Counted from the stretch's first letter, positions 25,176 to 35,242 are shown. The stretch: 64,000 nucleotides of DNA from Halioglobus sp. (GCA_020443425.1 JAGRIE010000004.1:62001-126000); one strand, 5' to 3'. Notes: generated by a model not told the origin, from the sequence alone. Program-made: numbers and translations.

Positions 25176-28100
25176 ATGACTTTCTCAAAAACAGTGACAT
25201 ACGGATGCATGGCCGCGCTGGCAATGGCCGTTGCTTTGCCGGGGCTCGGCGCGACACGGCTGTACTCACCACTGACGCCGCCACTGGGATCGCTGGCGCC
25301 GATTGTATTGTCCAATGCGGACCTGCGCAGCAATACCACCAAAGGCTACCGGCCATGGTTTGAAAACGGCAGCTGGCAGGGTGACCTGGTGGAATACACG
25401 GTCACCTCCAGCGGCCTGTTGAGCACCAGCGTCGACTTCACCCAGCCGTCACCGACCAACAGCGGAGCCAACTGGTCTGCGCTGGTGCGATTTGCCGACC
25501 GGGAAGCGGCAAACTCCAACTACTGGGATGCCGACCGCAAGATTATCACCTGGAACGGCAGCTCCCAAGTGCCGTTCCGCTTTACCGATGCCGGCATCGG
25601 CGCCGACAACATGGCGCTGCTCGACCCCAACGCCGAGGACGATGCCTCCAGTATCCTGGATTATGTGCGCGGCGATCGCAGCGGGGAGTACCCCAGCGGC
25701 CAACTGCGCAAACGCACCTCGATACTAGGCGACATCATCCACTCCAAACCGGTGTACGTCGCCGCTCCCAACGCCAACTATACGGGCGATAACTATGCCG
25801 AGTGGGCAGCGGGCAAAAAGGATCGTGAACCGCGGGTATATGTCGGCGCCAACGATGGCATGCTGCATGTTTTTGATGCTGAAACCGGCGATGAGGTGTA
25901 TGCCTACATCCCCTCGATGCTGATGGGTTCCCTGAGTGCGCTCACCGCCCGCCCCTACCAGCACCGGTACTATGTCGATGGCGAGATGAGTGTCCGCGAT
26001 GCGTATTTTGACGGCGACTGGCACACCCTGCTGGCCGGCTCTCTGGGTGCGGGCGGCAAGGGTTTTTTCGCACTGGACATCACCGACCCGGACCTCGCCA
26101 GTGAAAGTGCGAATACCGGTACCAACGAAAAAATCCTGTTTGAATTTGACGCCAGTGGAGACAATGACCTGGGGTTCTCGTTCAGCCGTCCGGTAATCGC
26201 CAGGCTGAACGATGGCGACTGGTACGTTATCACCGGCAACGGCTTCAGCAGCGTGAACGGCGTCGCCATCCTGTATCTGGTGAACCTCGAAGATCTCACA
26301 GTTACCAAGCTCTCCACCAGCTCCGGATCGGCGGCGTCGCCCAACGGCCTGTCTTCACCCGGGCTGCTGGACACCAACAGGGACGGCGCTGTCGATTACG
26401 CCTATGCCGGGGATATCGACGGCAACCTGTGGAAATTTGACCTGTCGTCAGAGAGCGCCAACAGCTGGGCAGTAGCCTATAGCGGCACCCCCTTGCACCC
26501 CACAGCCGGTGACCAGTCCATCATCCAGCCACCGCAGATAGCGCGCCATCCGCAAAACGGCTACATGCTCTACTTCGCCACCGGCCGCCTGCTGTCGAAC
26601 GCAGACCTGACGAACACATCGGTACAGTCGCTGTACGGCATCTGGGATTCCGGCAACACCCCGCCCGACGCCGGCAACCAGGCGCTGCTGACGCAGACCT
26701 GGGACGGCCCCAAAACCTATGACTACCCGATCGGCGAGAGCACGACTGCGACGCAGACCATCGCGATTTACAACGAGGACGCCGGCGACCCCGACTGGGA
26801 GACGCATCACGGTTGGAAGGTCGACTTTCCGGCAGAGGGCTACCGCGTTTTACAGCCGATCCAAGTGCGGGCAGGCCGGGTCAAGGCCACGGTCTACAAG
26901 CCCGGCGGTGATCAACAGGGTGAAAACTGGCTGATAGAGGCACTGCTTACCGATGGCGGACCGAACCCGCCGGCGGCGCCCATCTTCGATCTCAATATCG
27001 ACCGCATCCTGAACGCCGCCGACCTGTATGACGACAACCCGGAGGGCGAGATTGAGGAGTGGCATGTGCCGATGATCTGGCGCCAGGCCGACGGCATCAT
27101 GTCGCAGGTCACCATTGCATATCTCGATATCGGGGTTGATACCCTGTTCATCAACTACCTGCAGCAGCCGGTCACTGCAGACGTGCCCTGCGCCGGCACT
27201 GAACTGTGCCCGAACGGCTTCCTCGGCGGCCACATCGATGTACAGACCTACCGCGGCAATGTGCCGCTGGACGGTGATCGCACTGCGCAGGCGCACGCCT
27301 ACGACAGTTTGACCCAGCGTGTGTATGTCGACTTTTTTGACCTCTACTACCCCAATGGCAGCGACTCCAGCAAGAGTGTCCTCGACCAGGTAGAGATCGA
27401 TTTCGATGACTCCAACCGCAGCGGCAATCGCGGCAACCCACCGACCACTGCCAGTGATATCAATGAGAACGAAGAGTTCATTGTACTGCTCGCCAACGCG
27501 GACTTGTCCCCGGCCAGCACCCTGCGTATCGGCAACAAGACCTGGAATGCGGTGGAGTACCAGCGGCAGCTGCACCACGCCCTGAAGACCTGGAACCCGG
27601 CCGGGTGGGTGCAGAGCGACCCCACCACGCACCCGCTTGATGCCGATGGCGATTCGCTGATCTTCACCTGGCGCGCGATCAAGAACGCCGGCGGCAATAT
27701 CAGCCACAACTTCGACGACCGCGCCATCCTCGACGGCGGCCTGCACCCGACACAGGCCGAATGTGTGATGTGGGACGCCGCCCAGAGCGGCCGCAACACC
27801 GGCGGCCGGGCCACCACCGGACGCTGGCGCAATGGCGCACTGACCACGCAGTTGGTGAAACGCAGCTACTTCACCAGCAACCCCGTCAACCCCGCAATCG
27901 CCATGGTGACGGTACAGCAACCCGCCGACCTGCCGCCCTTTGTGATCACCAGCGAAGGAGACCGGGTCGACACCACGATCGACTACGACGACGACCAGTA
28001 CGAAGTCGTCGGCGGTCTGGTCGCCACAAACGATGCAGAGCATATCTGGGAGTCCACCCTGTTCTGGCACTTCGGCGACCTCGCCGAGATCAGTGGCCTG

Positions 28101-28505
28101 GGCCGGCCCTGTTACGGCGATGCCGGCTGGCAGGCTGCCGTTGATTTTGAACTCAGCAATGACCCTATCTCCGCGACACTGGATGCGCTGGACTACGACA
28201 TCAACTCCGACACCCTCGCCGCGGCCATCGAGGCGCTGCGCAACCAGGGCTGCAATATCGCCGGGTCAGACTGTTACGGCAAATGGACATTGCTGAAAAC
28301 CATCTACGACATCAGCCTGGACTATATTCGCAAGCGAGCCGGAGGGGCGATCAGTGCACCGCCACCGACTCCCGAGCAGGTACCGATTGTGATCCCCGGC
28401 GGCAGCACCGGCGCCGGACTGGAGGGGGATGGCGGTGACGGCTCCATCACCGACGGGAATGCCTACCGACCGGGTCGCATGAGTTGGACAGACGTTGTCA
28501 AATAA
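25176..28505 (+). CDS. pilY1: Pilus tip adhesin/assembly factor PilY1
   Basis: A 1109-residue exported protein that helps extend type IV pili and acts in surface contact. A signal peptide (MAALAMAVALPGLG) follows the ATG at 25176, which has AGGAG nine bases upstream. The propeller begins with GDIIHSKPVYVAAPN and RVYVGANDGMLHVFDAETG. The calcium loop DTNRDGAVD is at 399-407, followed by YAGDIDGNLWKFDL. In P. aeruginosa PilY1 this loop lies past residue 800, after a long N-terminal region with a von Willebrand A-like domain. Here only about 170 residues precede the propeller, and a long extension of unclear family follows it. The final part is Gly-rich. The product may therefore lack the N-terminal mechanosensing part. 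Confidence 0.9.
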   Translation: MTFSKTVTYGCMAALAMAVALPGLGATRLYSPLTPPLGSLAPIVLSNADLRSNTTKGYRPWFENGSWQGDLVEYTVTSSGLLSTSVDFTQPSPTNSGANWSALVRFADREAANSNYWDADRKIITWNGSSQVPFRFTDAGIGADNMALLDPNAEDDASSILDYVRGDRSGEYPSGQLRKRTSILGDIIHSKPVYVAAPNANYTGDNYAEWAAGKKDREPRVYVGANDGMLHVFDAETGDEVYAYIPSMLMGSLSALTARPYQHRYYVDGEMSVRDAYFDGDWHTLLAGSLGAGGKGFFALDITDPDLASESANTGTNEKILFEFDASGDNDLGFSFSRPVIARLNDGDWYVITGNGFSSVNGVAILYLVNLEDLTVTKLSTSSGSAASPNGLSSPGLLDTNRDGAVDYAYAGDIDGNLWKFDLSSESANSWAVAYSGTPLHPTAGDQSIIQPPQIARHPQNGYMLYFATGRLLSNADLTNTSVQSLYGIWDSGNTPPDAGNQALLTQTWDGPKTYDYPIGESTTATQTIAIYNEDAGDPDWETHHGWKVDFPAEGYRVLQPIQVRAGRVKATVYKPGGDQQGENWLIEALLTDGGPNPPAAPIFDLNIDRILNAADLYDDNPEGEIEEWHVPMIWRQADGIMSQVTIAYLDIGVDTLFINYLQQPVTADVPCAGTELCPNGFLGGHIDVQTYRGNVPLDGDRTAQAHAYDSLTQRVYVDFFDLYYPNGSDSSKSVLDQVEIDFDDSNRSGNRGNPPTTASDINENEEFIVLLANADLSPASTLRIGNKTWNAVEYQRQLHHALKTWNPAGWVQSDPTTHPLDADGDSLIFTWRAIKNAGGNISHNFDDRAILDGGLHPTQAECVMWDAAQSGRNTGGRATTGRWRNGALTTQLVKRSYFTSNPVNPAIAMVTVQQPADLPPFVITSEGDRVDTTIDYDDDQYEVVGGLVATNDAEHIWESTLFWHFGDLAEISGLGRPCYGDAGWQAAVDFELSNDPISATLDALDYDINSDTLAAAIEALRNQGCNIAGSDCYGKWTLLKTIYDISLDYIRKRAGGAISAPPPTPEQVPIVIPGGSTGAGLEGDGGDGSITDGNAYRPGRMSWTDVVK

Positions 28506-28515
28506 TCGGGAAACA

Positions 28516-28980
28516 ATGGGCAATTGCGTGCGAATAAGCCGGCGGCGGGCCGGCATGGGTGGCTTCTCGCTGATCGAGGTGATGATCGTGCTGGTTATCA
28601 TCGGCATCCTGCTGCTGGTGGCCGTGCCGGGCTACCAGGAGAGCATGCGCAAATCGCATCGCGCCGATGGCATGCGGGACTTGATGGAGCTGGTGTCACG
28701 GCAGGAGCGCTTCTACGCACAGAACAGCCGCTACACCGGCGACATTGAATCTGCCGACGGCCTCAACTTCGGCAGCAGCATCAGCGGCGAGGGACATTAC
28801 AATCTCAGCGCCGATGAATGCGCAGATTTCGCCGAGGACGACTTCAGCACCTGCTACGTACTGCTGGCCACACCCCGGGGCGAGCAGACCGAGGACGCCT
28901 GCGGCACACTGAGCGTCAACAGCAAAGGGCAGCGTGACCACAGCGGCTCTCCCGACAACGACGGCCTCAGGTGCTGGTAG
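28516..28980 (+). CDS. pilE: Minor type IV pilin PilE
   Basis: A 154-residue prepilin. The leader ends MGG before FSLIEVMIVLVIIGILLLVAVPGYQESMRKSHRADG, the PilE pattern, shown here in a single conserved helix. Cys residues in the C-terminal half (ADECADFAEDDFSTC, EDACGTL) can form the usual loop. KGQRDHSG near the end is also typical. The ATG at 28516 is preferred over the TTG at 28495, which overlaps the pilY1 stop. It is the last gene of the operon and is followed by a hairpin. Confidence 0.9.
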   Translation: MGNCVRISRRRAGMGGFSLIEVMIVLVIIGILLLVAVPGYQESMRKSHRADGMRDLMELVSRQERFYAQNSRYTGDIESADGLNFGSSISGEGHYNLSADECADFAEDDFSTCYVLLATPRGEQTEDACGTLSVNSKGQRDHSGSPDNDGLRCW

Positions 28981-28993
28981 CAGCGGGCCGGCC

Positions 28994-29021
28994 AGCGCCC
29001 GCCCGGCGGTAATCGGGCGCT
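28994..29021. terminator. Hairpin between converging pilE and DUF3604 genes
   Basis: Stem AGCGCCCG/CGGGCGCT with a 12-base loop lies between the pilE stop and the DUF3604 stop on the other strand. It could serve both directions. No T run is seen. Confidence 0.5.
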
Positions 29022-29022
29022 C

Positions 29023-30954
29023 TCAGGGCGTATACCAGATGGGTGATGTCCAGGCCCGCTCCTGTATGGTCGCCGGCACATCCTCCAGCAGCGGCAAATC
29101 ATTCCTTACCGCGTCATAGGTGGTCCAGCGCGGCGTCGGGATCTCCAGTATACGAGCGTAGTACACGGCGGGCAGCCTGGGGTCAAAATCGTAATCGATC
29201 CAGCTTCCCATCAACTCCGCACTGCCGATCGAATTGACGTAGCTGGCATCGCTGAGGTCGACCGTGTTGCCCACCGCAGGCAGCACACCGAACACATCCG
29301 GCTCGCGATCGCCGGACCACACGACATCGACAATTTTCTCCTGCGGGTTACCGGCGACATCGATCCATCCCTTGATGACCTGTATGCGATCCAGGTTGGC
29401 GCCGTCCGGGTCTTTCAGCGCGTGAACGGTGAAGGTGGGGGATCTCTTCAGTGCGGACAACACGCCCCCCATCGCAACGCCGTCAGCATACCCCTGCCTT
29501 ACCAGCGCCACCGGGTTTTTGGCCTCCAGGTCGAGGCCGCCGAAAAAGCGTGGTTTTATCCGTGTGCCGGACGTGGCGAAGGTCTCGCGCGCACGCAGGG
29601 CATCCCATATTTCACCGCGGGTATTCTTGCCGGCCCAGACCCCGGTGAGGGCCCCGGGGTTGGCATCCTTCGCCAGAATCCATCCGGCGATATCGGTTTC
29701 GCGCCGCCGCTGCAGCGAGCTGTCGGCACCGCCGTGACTGCCGATGTAATTGTCTTCCGCCACATCCGCAGGCGTGCCATTGTGGCTGTCGCTACCCCCG
29801 ACAAAGCCGAGCCTGAAGGGATTCTGGCCAATCACCCTGTCGAAGCTGACACCCTGGACCAGGGCATCGCGGATAAAATCGCGCCGCTGGAAGGTGCGCT
29901 CACTGTAATCCTGGATGCTGTCGGCATTCTCGAAACCGGCAAACTCATCCTCCGGCCAGAACTGGCGGTGGACCTCCGAATTGCCCTTGACCTGCATGAC
30001 CTCGACCAGGCGTTCAAAATGGCTGCGGCGCTCGGCGTACACTGCGTCAATCGGCTTGCCGCTGTTGTTCAGCGGCTCGAACATCGCGCCCTTGCTGGCA
30101 TTTGAATTGTGTGCGATGGCCGTGAGCCAGCGCCCTCGGGCCTCCTGCGCCTCCATCCAGTCCCACAGCCGCTCCTCGTCGCTGCTGTCGATAGAGGAGA
30201 AGGGCTGCGCCGGGACGTCCGTATCGCGAAACAGGATATTGCGGTGCATGTTGGCACCGTCGGGCGCGGCACTCCACTCAAACCCGACCAGGGTCGAGAA
30301 TACACCCGGCTCATAGTTGTCAACCGCGGCCTGCACGGTCAGCTGCCAGGCGCTTCTGGTCGTGCCCTCACCGGCATAGAACGGCGGATGCCCGCCCTCC
30401 CCGGCGCGCGCGGGGCCCACCACATATTCGAGGAACCACGCTTCCTGGTCTTCAATACCGGCGAGGCTTCTCAATTCCTGCAACTGGGGATTGTCGTGGC
30501 CGCTGGCACCTTCGACCAGTGTGGAATACATCTCGCCGATGTACTCGGCATGGTCGGTCACCGCGGCAAAGTCCAGCGGCGTTGCAATACCGTGCGGCCG
30601 TCCATTGATCGTCATGGTCTCGCCCCTGGCGAAGCGGTAGGCCATATCCGGCGTCAGGCGGGCACCGCCGATATAGGCGTCCAGGGAATAGGCAGTGTGA
30701 ACGTGTAGCTCACCAAAATAGGCCTCCTTGAGGGGATTTGACGGCACCGCATCCTCGATATCCTCCAGCGACTGCGGCCGCGCGGGCGCCGCTTCCACCT
30801 CGGCTATCGGCACCATCTCCTCGACGCCCGCAGCCTGCGTCTCCGCGCCGGCCTGCCCCTGCGAACCTGACTCACAGGCGGCCAGTGCTGCCGCCACCGC
30901 GACAATAAGCAGGCCGCCCGCCCCGCTACCCCTGCGCCGGGTGAATCCATTCAT
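29023..30954 (-). CDS. DUF3604 lipoprotein
   Basis: A 643-residue lipoprotein. The signal peptide ends in LAAC with C27 as the lipidated residue. After a linker, the DUF3604 domain starts with AYFGELHVHTAYSLDAYI, followed by DFAAVTDHAEYIGEM and later GGSDSHNGTP. The His/Asp clusters are those of a PHP-like metal-dependent hydrolase fold, so a phosphoesterase-type activity in the periplasm or outer membrane is likely, but no substrate is established for the family. The start at 30954 follows GAGGGCAGC. It is common in marine gammaproteobacteria and often found in several copies. It stands alone. Confidence 0.9.
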   Translation of the reverse strand: MNGFTRRRGSGAGGLLIVAVAAALAACESGSQGQAGAETQAAGVEEMVPIAEVEAAPARPQSLEDIEDAVPSNPLKEAYFGELHVHTAYSLDAYIGGARLTPDMAYRFARGETMTINGRPHGIATPLDFAAVTDHAEYIGEMYSTLVEGASGHDNPQLQELRSLAGIEDQEAWFLEYVVGPARAGEGGHPPFYAGEGTTRSAWQLTVQAAVDNYEPGVFSTLVGFEWSAAPDGANMHRNILFRDTDVPAQPFSSIDSSDEERLWDWMEAQEARGRWLTAIAHNSNASKGAMFEPLNNSGKPIDAVYAERRSHFERLVEVMQVKGNSEVHRQFWPEDEFAGFENADSIQDYSERTFQRRDFIRDALVQGVSFDRVIGQNPFRLGFVGGSDSHNGTPADVAEDNYIGSHGGADSSLQRRRETDIAGWILAKDANPGALTGVWAGKNTRGEIWDALRARETFATSGTRIKPRFFGGLDLEAKNPVALVRQGYADGVAMGGVLSALKRSPTFTVHALKDPDGANLDRIQVIKGWIDVAGNPQEKIVDVVWSGDREPDVFGVLPAVGNTVDLSDASYVNSIGSAELMGSWIDYDFDPRLPAVYYARILEIPTPRWTTYDAVRNDLPLLEDVPATIQERAWTSPIWYTP

Positions 30955-31221
30955 AGTGTCGCTGCCCTCGCTTCTCGCTTCCAACCTGTGCGCTTTTTGA
31001 GCGCCCGCCGGTTATTATGGTTCATCCAGCGCCTGCCTGCACAGCGACACCCGTAGCCCTGCCACCGCAGCGACACCGGCGACACTCATTACACTGAATC
31101 AAGGATTCAGCAGTATCTGGTTGAATTAACTCAGATTTATATACTTTTTTCTTTGCATCACCGACGGCTTTTGCTACAGTGACCAACAAAATAACCTCCG
31201 CCATTCCATTAGGTTCTTTTC

Positions 31222-31905
31222 ATGCGACTACTGCCCCTGCTGGTCCTCGCCCTGTTTGCAAGCACCCAAGTGACAGCCGATGAGACAGCACTGATACGCG
31301 AACTGGCACCCGCCATCAACCCCGCAGCGGTGTCCGAGGCGGTCTCCGCGATGAAATGCGCGCAGAAAAACGGCGTGGGAGAGCAGGCCAGCCGGCTGGC
31401 CATCATCGATTACACCATCCCCTCGCGCCAACAGCGCCTGTGGGTACTGGACCTGAAGAACCGCAAACTGCTGTTTGAAGAGCATGTCGCGCACGGACAG
31501 GGCTCTGGCGAGGACATACCCAATGCGTTCTCCAACCGCAACGGCAGTCACCAGACCAGCCTGGGCTTGTTCCTGACCGATGAAACCTACGAGGGCGGCA
31601 ACGGTTACTCGCTGCGCCTCCAGGGCCTGAGCCGGGGCTTCAATGAATCCGCCATGGAGCGCCTGATCGTGATGCACGGCGCACCCTACGTCAATCCCGC
31701 CGCCGCGGCGAAGATGGGACGCCTGGGGCGCTCCTGGGGCTGTCCGGCGGTGCGCACCGCAGTCGCACAACCCATGATCGACACCCTGAAAATGGGCCAG
31801 TTCATCTACGCCTACGGCCCCGGCACTGCCAAGCTGTCCTCGTGCAAAACCGAAAACCTGTCACTGGCCAGCGTGTCCTCCACACACAGGTCGAACAAGG
31901 GCTGA
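31222..31905 (+). CDS. L,D-transpeptidase catalytic-domain-like protein (YkuD_2)
   Basis: A 227-residue exported protein with signal peptide LLPLLVLALFASTQVTA. The catalytic region IVMHGAPYV (H152) and GRLGRSWGCPAV (C174) matches the YkuD_2 family, a divergent branch of the peptidoglycan L,D-transpeptidases. FEEHVAHGQGSG and FSNRNGSHQTSLG are also conserved in it. The enzyme probably modifies peptidoglycan cross-links or anchors proteins in the periplasm. The upstream 236 bp contain no gene and an AT-rich stretch likely to hold the promoter. Confidence 0.88.
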   Translation: MRLLPLLVLALFASTQVTADETALIRELAPAINPAAVSEAVSAMKCAQKNGVGEQASRLAIIDYTIPSRQQRLWVLDLKNRKLLFEEHVAHGQGSGEDIPNAFSNRNGSHQTSLGLFLTDETYEGGNGYSLRLQGLSRGFNESAMERLIVMHGAPYVNPAAAAKMGRLGRSWGCPAVRTAVAQPMIDTLKMGQFIYAYGPGTAKLSSCKTENLSLASVSSTHRSNKG

Positions 31906-32126
31906 CGCCCGTCGCGTACCACTTCTGTGCGGCCACTCCCACCAGCGAGCGGTCGCGGCCCGGTAAAACCAACCCAGGGAGAGCCGATGCGGACGCGGCA
32001 CCCCGGCTGGCCACTGCGCGCTGTGCCATCTTCCAATTGCGCCCGACATTGACTACCTTGGACAGCACGACAGCGCCGCCACCGATGAAGGCCTGCCACA
32101 GAAAAAAAACTAGGGTATGACTCACA

Positions 32127-33104
32127 ATGAAAGATCGCCTGGATACTCTGCTCGATGGGGCAACACAGGAAGAACTGGTCACCTGCATCCAGCTGTTGGC
32201 CATCAGCGTTGCGCAGCACCGTGACAAAGGTGGCTTTGTAACGCTCGGCGACGCCAGCCAACCGCTGCGCCCGGGCGCCGACAGCTCCACCGACGAACTG
32301 AAAAGCGTGCTGGAGCGAGGCGACAAGGTGCTGGAGGAGGCACTGGAGCGGGTGAGAGTGCTGGCGGCTGAGCGTCTCGCGGCGCCGCGGGCGCACACCG
32401 GCAAGGCCGCCGAACCGGCTGAAAAGCGAAAGCAGCTGCGGATTCATGTCAGCGCGGCCATCAAGGTGCTGTGGCCAGGTCACACGGCGCCGGTTGCCGC
32501 CAAGCTCGAAAACATCTCCTGGGGCGGTGCCGCTATCCGCGTCGGGCAGTTGCAGAACGAGCACGGCGATACCCTGCAGATCACGGTGCCCTCCGGCCAG
32601 GGCAGCGCCATCACCATCGAGGCGAAAATACTCCGGACCTGGCCTCTGCCCGACGGCAACGGGTTTGGCGTGGCCACCAGGTTCAGCAGTCTCAGCACGC
32701 ACGATGAAATGGAACTGGAAAAACTGCTGAAGCTGCTGTCGGAATCGGCTGACGGCTCCGGAAAACGCAACCATGCACGCCTGACGCAGCGCCTGGACAT
32801 AGAATTCGACGGGCTACAGGAACTGCAGGCCACACTGGATGATATCTCCGCCGGCGGCATGGGTATCACCGTGCCGGAGCCACTGCAGATCGGCCAGTCA
32901 CTGCAGACCGTGATCAGCGCCCTGGACGGCACCACCAGCCTGAAGCTGCGGGCGCGAGTGGTGCGCCAGGATCCGGTGCAACTGGGCCGCGTGGAAGTCT
33001 ATCGCGCGGGCCTCAAGTTCGAACACCACCCCGAGGATCTGCAGGAGCGTATCAACGAGTTGCTGCGCAAGATGGCCATCGCCCGAAGCGCAAACTTCGG
33101 CTAG
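32127..33104 (+). CDS. Protein with two PilZ domains (c-di-GMP effector)
   Basis: A 325-residue cytoplasmic protein. A helical N-terminal part (1-90) is followed by two PilZ domains. The first has RKQLR (101-105) and NISWGG (129-134); the second has RNHAR (214-218) and DISAGG (239-244). Both thus keep the RxxxR and D/NxSxxG elements that bind cyclic di-GMP. The tandem layout suggests a YcgR- or Alg44-like receptor, but no flagellar or alginate domain is present. The minor pilin operon 3 kb upstream makes a link to pili or surface behaviour attractive, but unproven. Confidence 0.85.
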   Translation: MKDRLDTLLDGATQEELVTCIQLLAISVAQHRDKGGFVTLGDASQPLRPGADSSTDELKSVLERGDKVLEEALERVRVLAAERLAAPRAHTGKAAEPAEKRKQLRIHVSAAIKVLWPGHTAPVAAKLENISWGGAAIRVGQLQNEHGDTLQITVPSGQGSAITIEAKILRTWPLPDGNGFGVATRFSSLSTHDEMELEKLLKLLSESADGSGKRNHARLTQRLDIEFDGLQELQATLDDISAGGMGITVPEPLQIGQSLQTVISALDGTTSLKLRARVVRQDPVQLGRVEVYRAGLKFEHHPEDLQERINELLRKMAIARSANFG

Positions 33105-33129
33105 AGGACCGTCCCGGGGCTATGCACCC

Positions 33130-34515
33130 TCACTGGTACCGCAACACCAGCCGCGCGCAGAAGCCATCGCCATCACGCCACGGCCCGGTGCTGAACTCGG
33201 CACCGTGACGCGCCGCAATGCGCTCGACAATCGACAAGCCCAGCCCCGCACCAGCGGGCGCAGTACCTGGAATCCGGTAGAAGCGCTGGCTCAGTTGCTG
33301 AAACTCGGCAGCTGACATCGCCGGGCAGGCATTGCAGATTTCAAGCTGCACCCGGTCGGCCGACGTCAGGCTAATGTGCACCTCTGTGCCGGGCTGCGCG
33401 TAGCGGAACGCATTGACCAGCAGGTTTCGCAGCAGTATCGACAGCGCCTCCGCATTGCCGTTCACGGTCAGCTCTGGCCCGGTGGCAAACTCCACTGTCA
33501 GATCATTCATCCTCGCCAGGTGACCGGTATCAGCGAGCGCCTCGACCAGCAGTCTTCGCAGCGGCACATAGTTGCTCTCCAGCGGTGTCTCCGGATCCAT
33601 TCGCGCCAGTGTCAGCAATTGCTCCACGGTGTGACTGGCGCGATCCACCCGCTCGGCGATGCCGGCCAGCAGGCTCGCCGCGGTCGAGTCGCGCAACTGG
33701 CGCTCGCACAACTGCACCTCGGCCTTGATCGCCGCCAGCGGGGTGGTCAACTCGTGCGCGGCATTGGCAGTGAAGCGCTGCTCTGCTTCCAGCGCGAACG
33801 CCAGCCGCTCCAGCAGCGTATTGATAGATGTGACAACGTCGGCGACTTCGGCCGGAACACCGGCGGCGGGGATGGGTTCCAACTGCCCCGGCTTGCGCCG
33901 CGCGATCTGCCGCACCAGTGTATGCAACGGGACGAGGCCACGCGACACGCCGAAATACACCACCAGCAAAGTCAGTGGCAGCACAATCAGCAGCGGCGCC
34001 AACCCGCGCAGCATTGTCGCCAACATGGCCTCCCGCGCGGGCGCGAACTCAACCCCCACCGTGATCCACAACTCGCTGACCGGATCAAACAGGGACAGCG
34101 TGCGCCAGAGTCCGCGACCCTGGGGGGCATTCTGGTAGGAGAACCCCTCGCGCCGGGGCAGTTCAAACTGCGGCGACCCGGCCATGGTCGCAATCAACCT
34201 GCCCCCCAGCCAGATACTGACACCCAGTGACTCGCCGTCTACCTCGGACTGGCCGACCACCAGCGGCCGCTCACGCAGCGCCTCCAGCGGATTGTCCTTC
34301 CAGGTCTCGTACAGCGGCAGCCCCTCGTCCACCTGTCGGGCAAACACACGGGAGATATAGATGACCATATGCGAGTGCTGTTGCAACTGGCTGTCTATCT
34401 GTTCCTCCAGTACCTGGTCGGAGGAGAAATACAGGAACACGGCTGAGACCAGCCATGTGAAGATGATCAGGGCCAGAAGTATCCAGACCAGGCGCCATTT
34501 CAGCGACGGCGTCAC
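33130..34515 (-). CDS. Sensor histidine kinase (QseC/PmrB type)
   Basis: A 461-residue membrane kinase. The first span is about residues 9-31 and the second about 172-192, with a periplasmic sensor domain of about 140 residues between them. The dimerisation/phosphoacceptor helix is RFTANAAHELTTPLAAIKAE with H254. The N box NAFRYAQPG and G box GAGLGLSIVERIAARHG complete an active kinase. The gene start overlaps the stop of the response regulator gene by four bases (ATGA), so both are co-translated. The sensor domain resembles the QseC/PmrB class, which responds to cations or small signals, but no ligand is evident. Confidence 0.92.
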   Translation of the reverse strand: MTPSLKWRLVWILLALIIFTWLVSAVFLYFSSDQVLEEQIDSQLQQHSHMVIYISRVFARQVDEGLPLYETWKDNPLEALRERPLVVGQSEVDGESLGVSIWLGGRLIATMAGSPQFELPRREGFSYQNAPQGRGLWRTLSLFDPVSELWITVGVEFAPAREAMLATMLRGLAPLLIVLPLTLLVVYFGVSRGLVPLHTLVRQIARRKPGQLEPIPAAGVPAEVADVVTSINTLLERLAFALEAEQRFTANAAHELTTPLAAIKAEVQLCERQLRDSTAASLLAGIAERVDRASHTVEQLLTLARMDPETPLESNYVPLRRLLVEALADTGHLARMNDLTVEFATGPELTVNGNAEALSILLRNLLVNAFRYAQPGTEVHISLTSADRVQLEICNACPAMSAAEFQQLSQRFYRIPGTAPAGAGLGLSIVERIAARHGAEFSTGPWRDGDGFCARLVLRYQ

Positions 34516-35168
34516 GTGGGAATGCGGTAACCGACGCCGCGCATGGTTTCTATCAGGTCACTGCCAAAGCGCTTGCGCAGGCGGGAAATATAGACTTCCA
34601 CAGCATTGGAGCCGATCTCCTCACCCCAGGCGTAGATACCCTCCTCGAGCCGCGGTCGCGAGACAAAGCGGCCCGCATTGCGCAGCAGTATTTCCAGTAC
34701 CGCAAACTCCCGCGCGGTCAGGTCCACGCCGACCCCCTGGAATTCGACCACACGCTCCACTGGATCCAGCACAATGTCGGCAACCGACAACCGGTTGACT
34801 TTGTGGCCGCTGCCACGGCGCAGCAGCGAGCGCACGCGGGCGAAAATCTCGTCCATGTCAAACGGCTTGGTCAGGTAGTCGTCGGCCCCGGTATCGAGGC
34901 CATCCACTTTATCGGCCAGGGTATTGCGCGCGGTGAGCAACAGCACCGGCAGCGTGTGCTTGTCCGCGCGCAACTGTCGCAGCACCTCCATACCGGGCAC
35001 ACCGGGGAGGCCGAGATCCAGGATCAGGATATCGTAGGGTGTAGCGCGCAGTGTGGCGCGCACCGGTTCACCGCTGCGCAGCCAGTCCACTGCGTACTGC
35101 TCCAGGCGCAGCGCCGTCTCCAGCGTCTGCCCCAGTTGCATGTCGTCCTCGACCAGCAGTACCCGCAC
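34512..35168 (-). CDS. OmpR-family response regulator (QseB/PmrA type)
   Basis: A 218-residue regulator. The receiver domain has acidic residues at 8-9 (VEDD), phosphoacceptor D51 in LILDLGLPG, Thr in LLLTARN and Lys in LTKPFD. The winged-helix DNA-binding domain ends with VEVYISRLRKRFGSDLIETMRGVGYRI. It is the partner of the kinase gene that overlaps its stop codon. Targets cannot be inferred from the window, although the exported beta-helix/cytochrome gene lies just upstream on the same strand. Confidence 0.94.
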   Translation of the reverse strand: MRVLLVEDDMQLGQTLETALRLEQYAVDWLRSGEPVRATLRATPYDILILDLGLPGVPGMEVLRQLRADKHTLPVLLLTARNTLADKVDGLDTGADDYLTKPFDMDEIFARVRSLLRRGSGHKVNRLSVADIVLDPVERVVEFQGVGVDLTAREFAVLEILLRNAGRFVSRPRLEEGIYAWGEEIGSNAVEVYISRLRKRFGSDLIETMRGVGYRIPT

Positions 35169-35242
35169 CTGTCACCTTTGCCTGCAGCCTGTTACTGCGC
35201 CAAGGGTATACGCTGCGCCCATGTTAGGGAACCGCCAGCGGC

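Noticed and set aside
31022-31204. Minus-strand 60-codon frame with a Cys-rich tail
   Set aside because: It lies in the promoter region of the L,D-transpeptidase gene; the Cys cluster is not a known motif and no ribosome site is visible.
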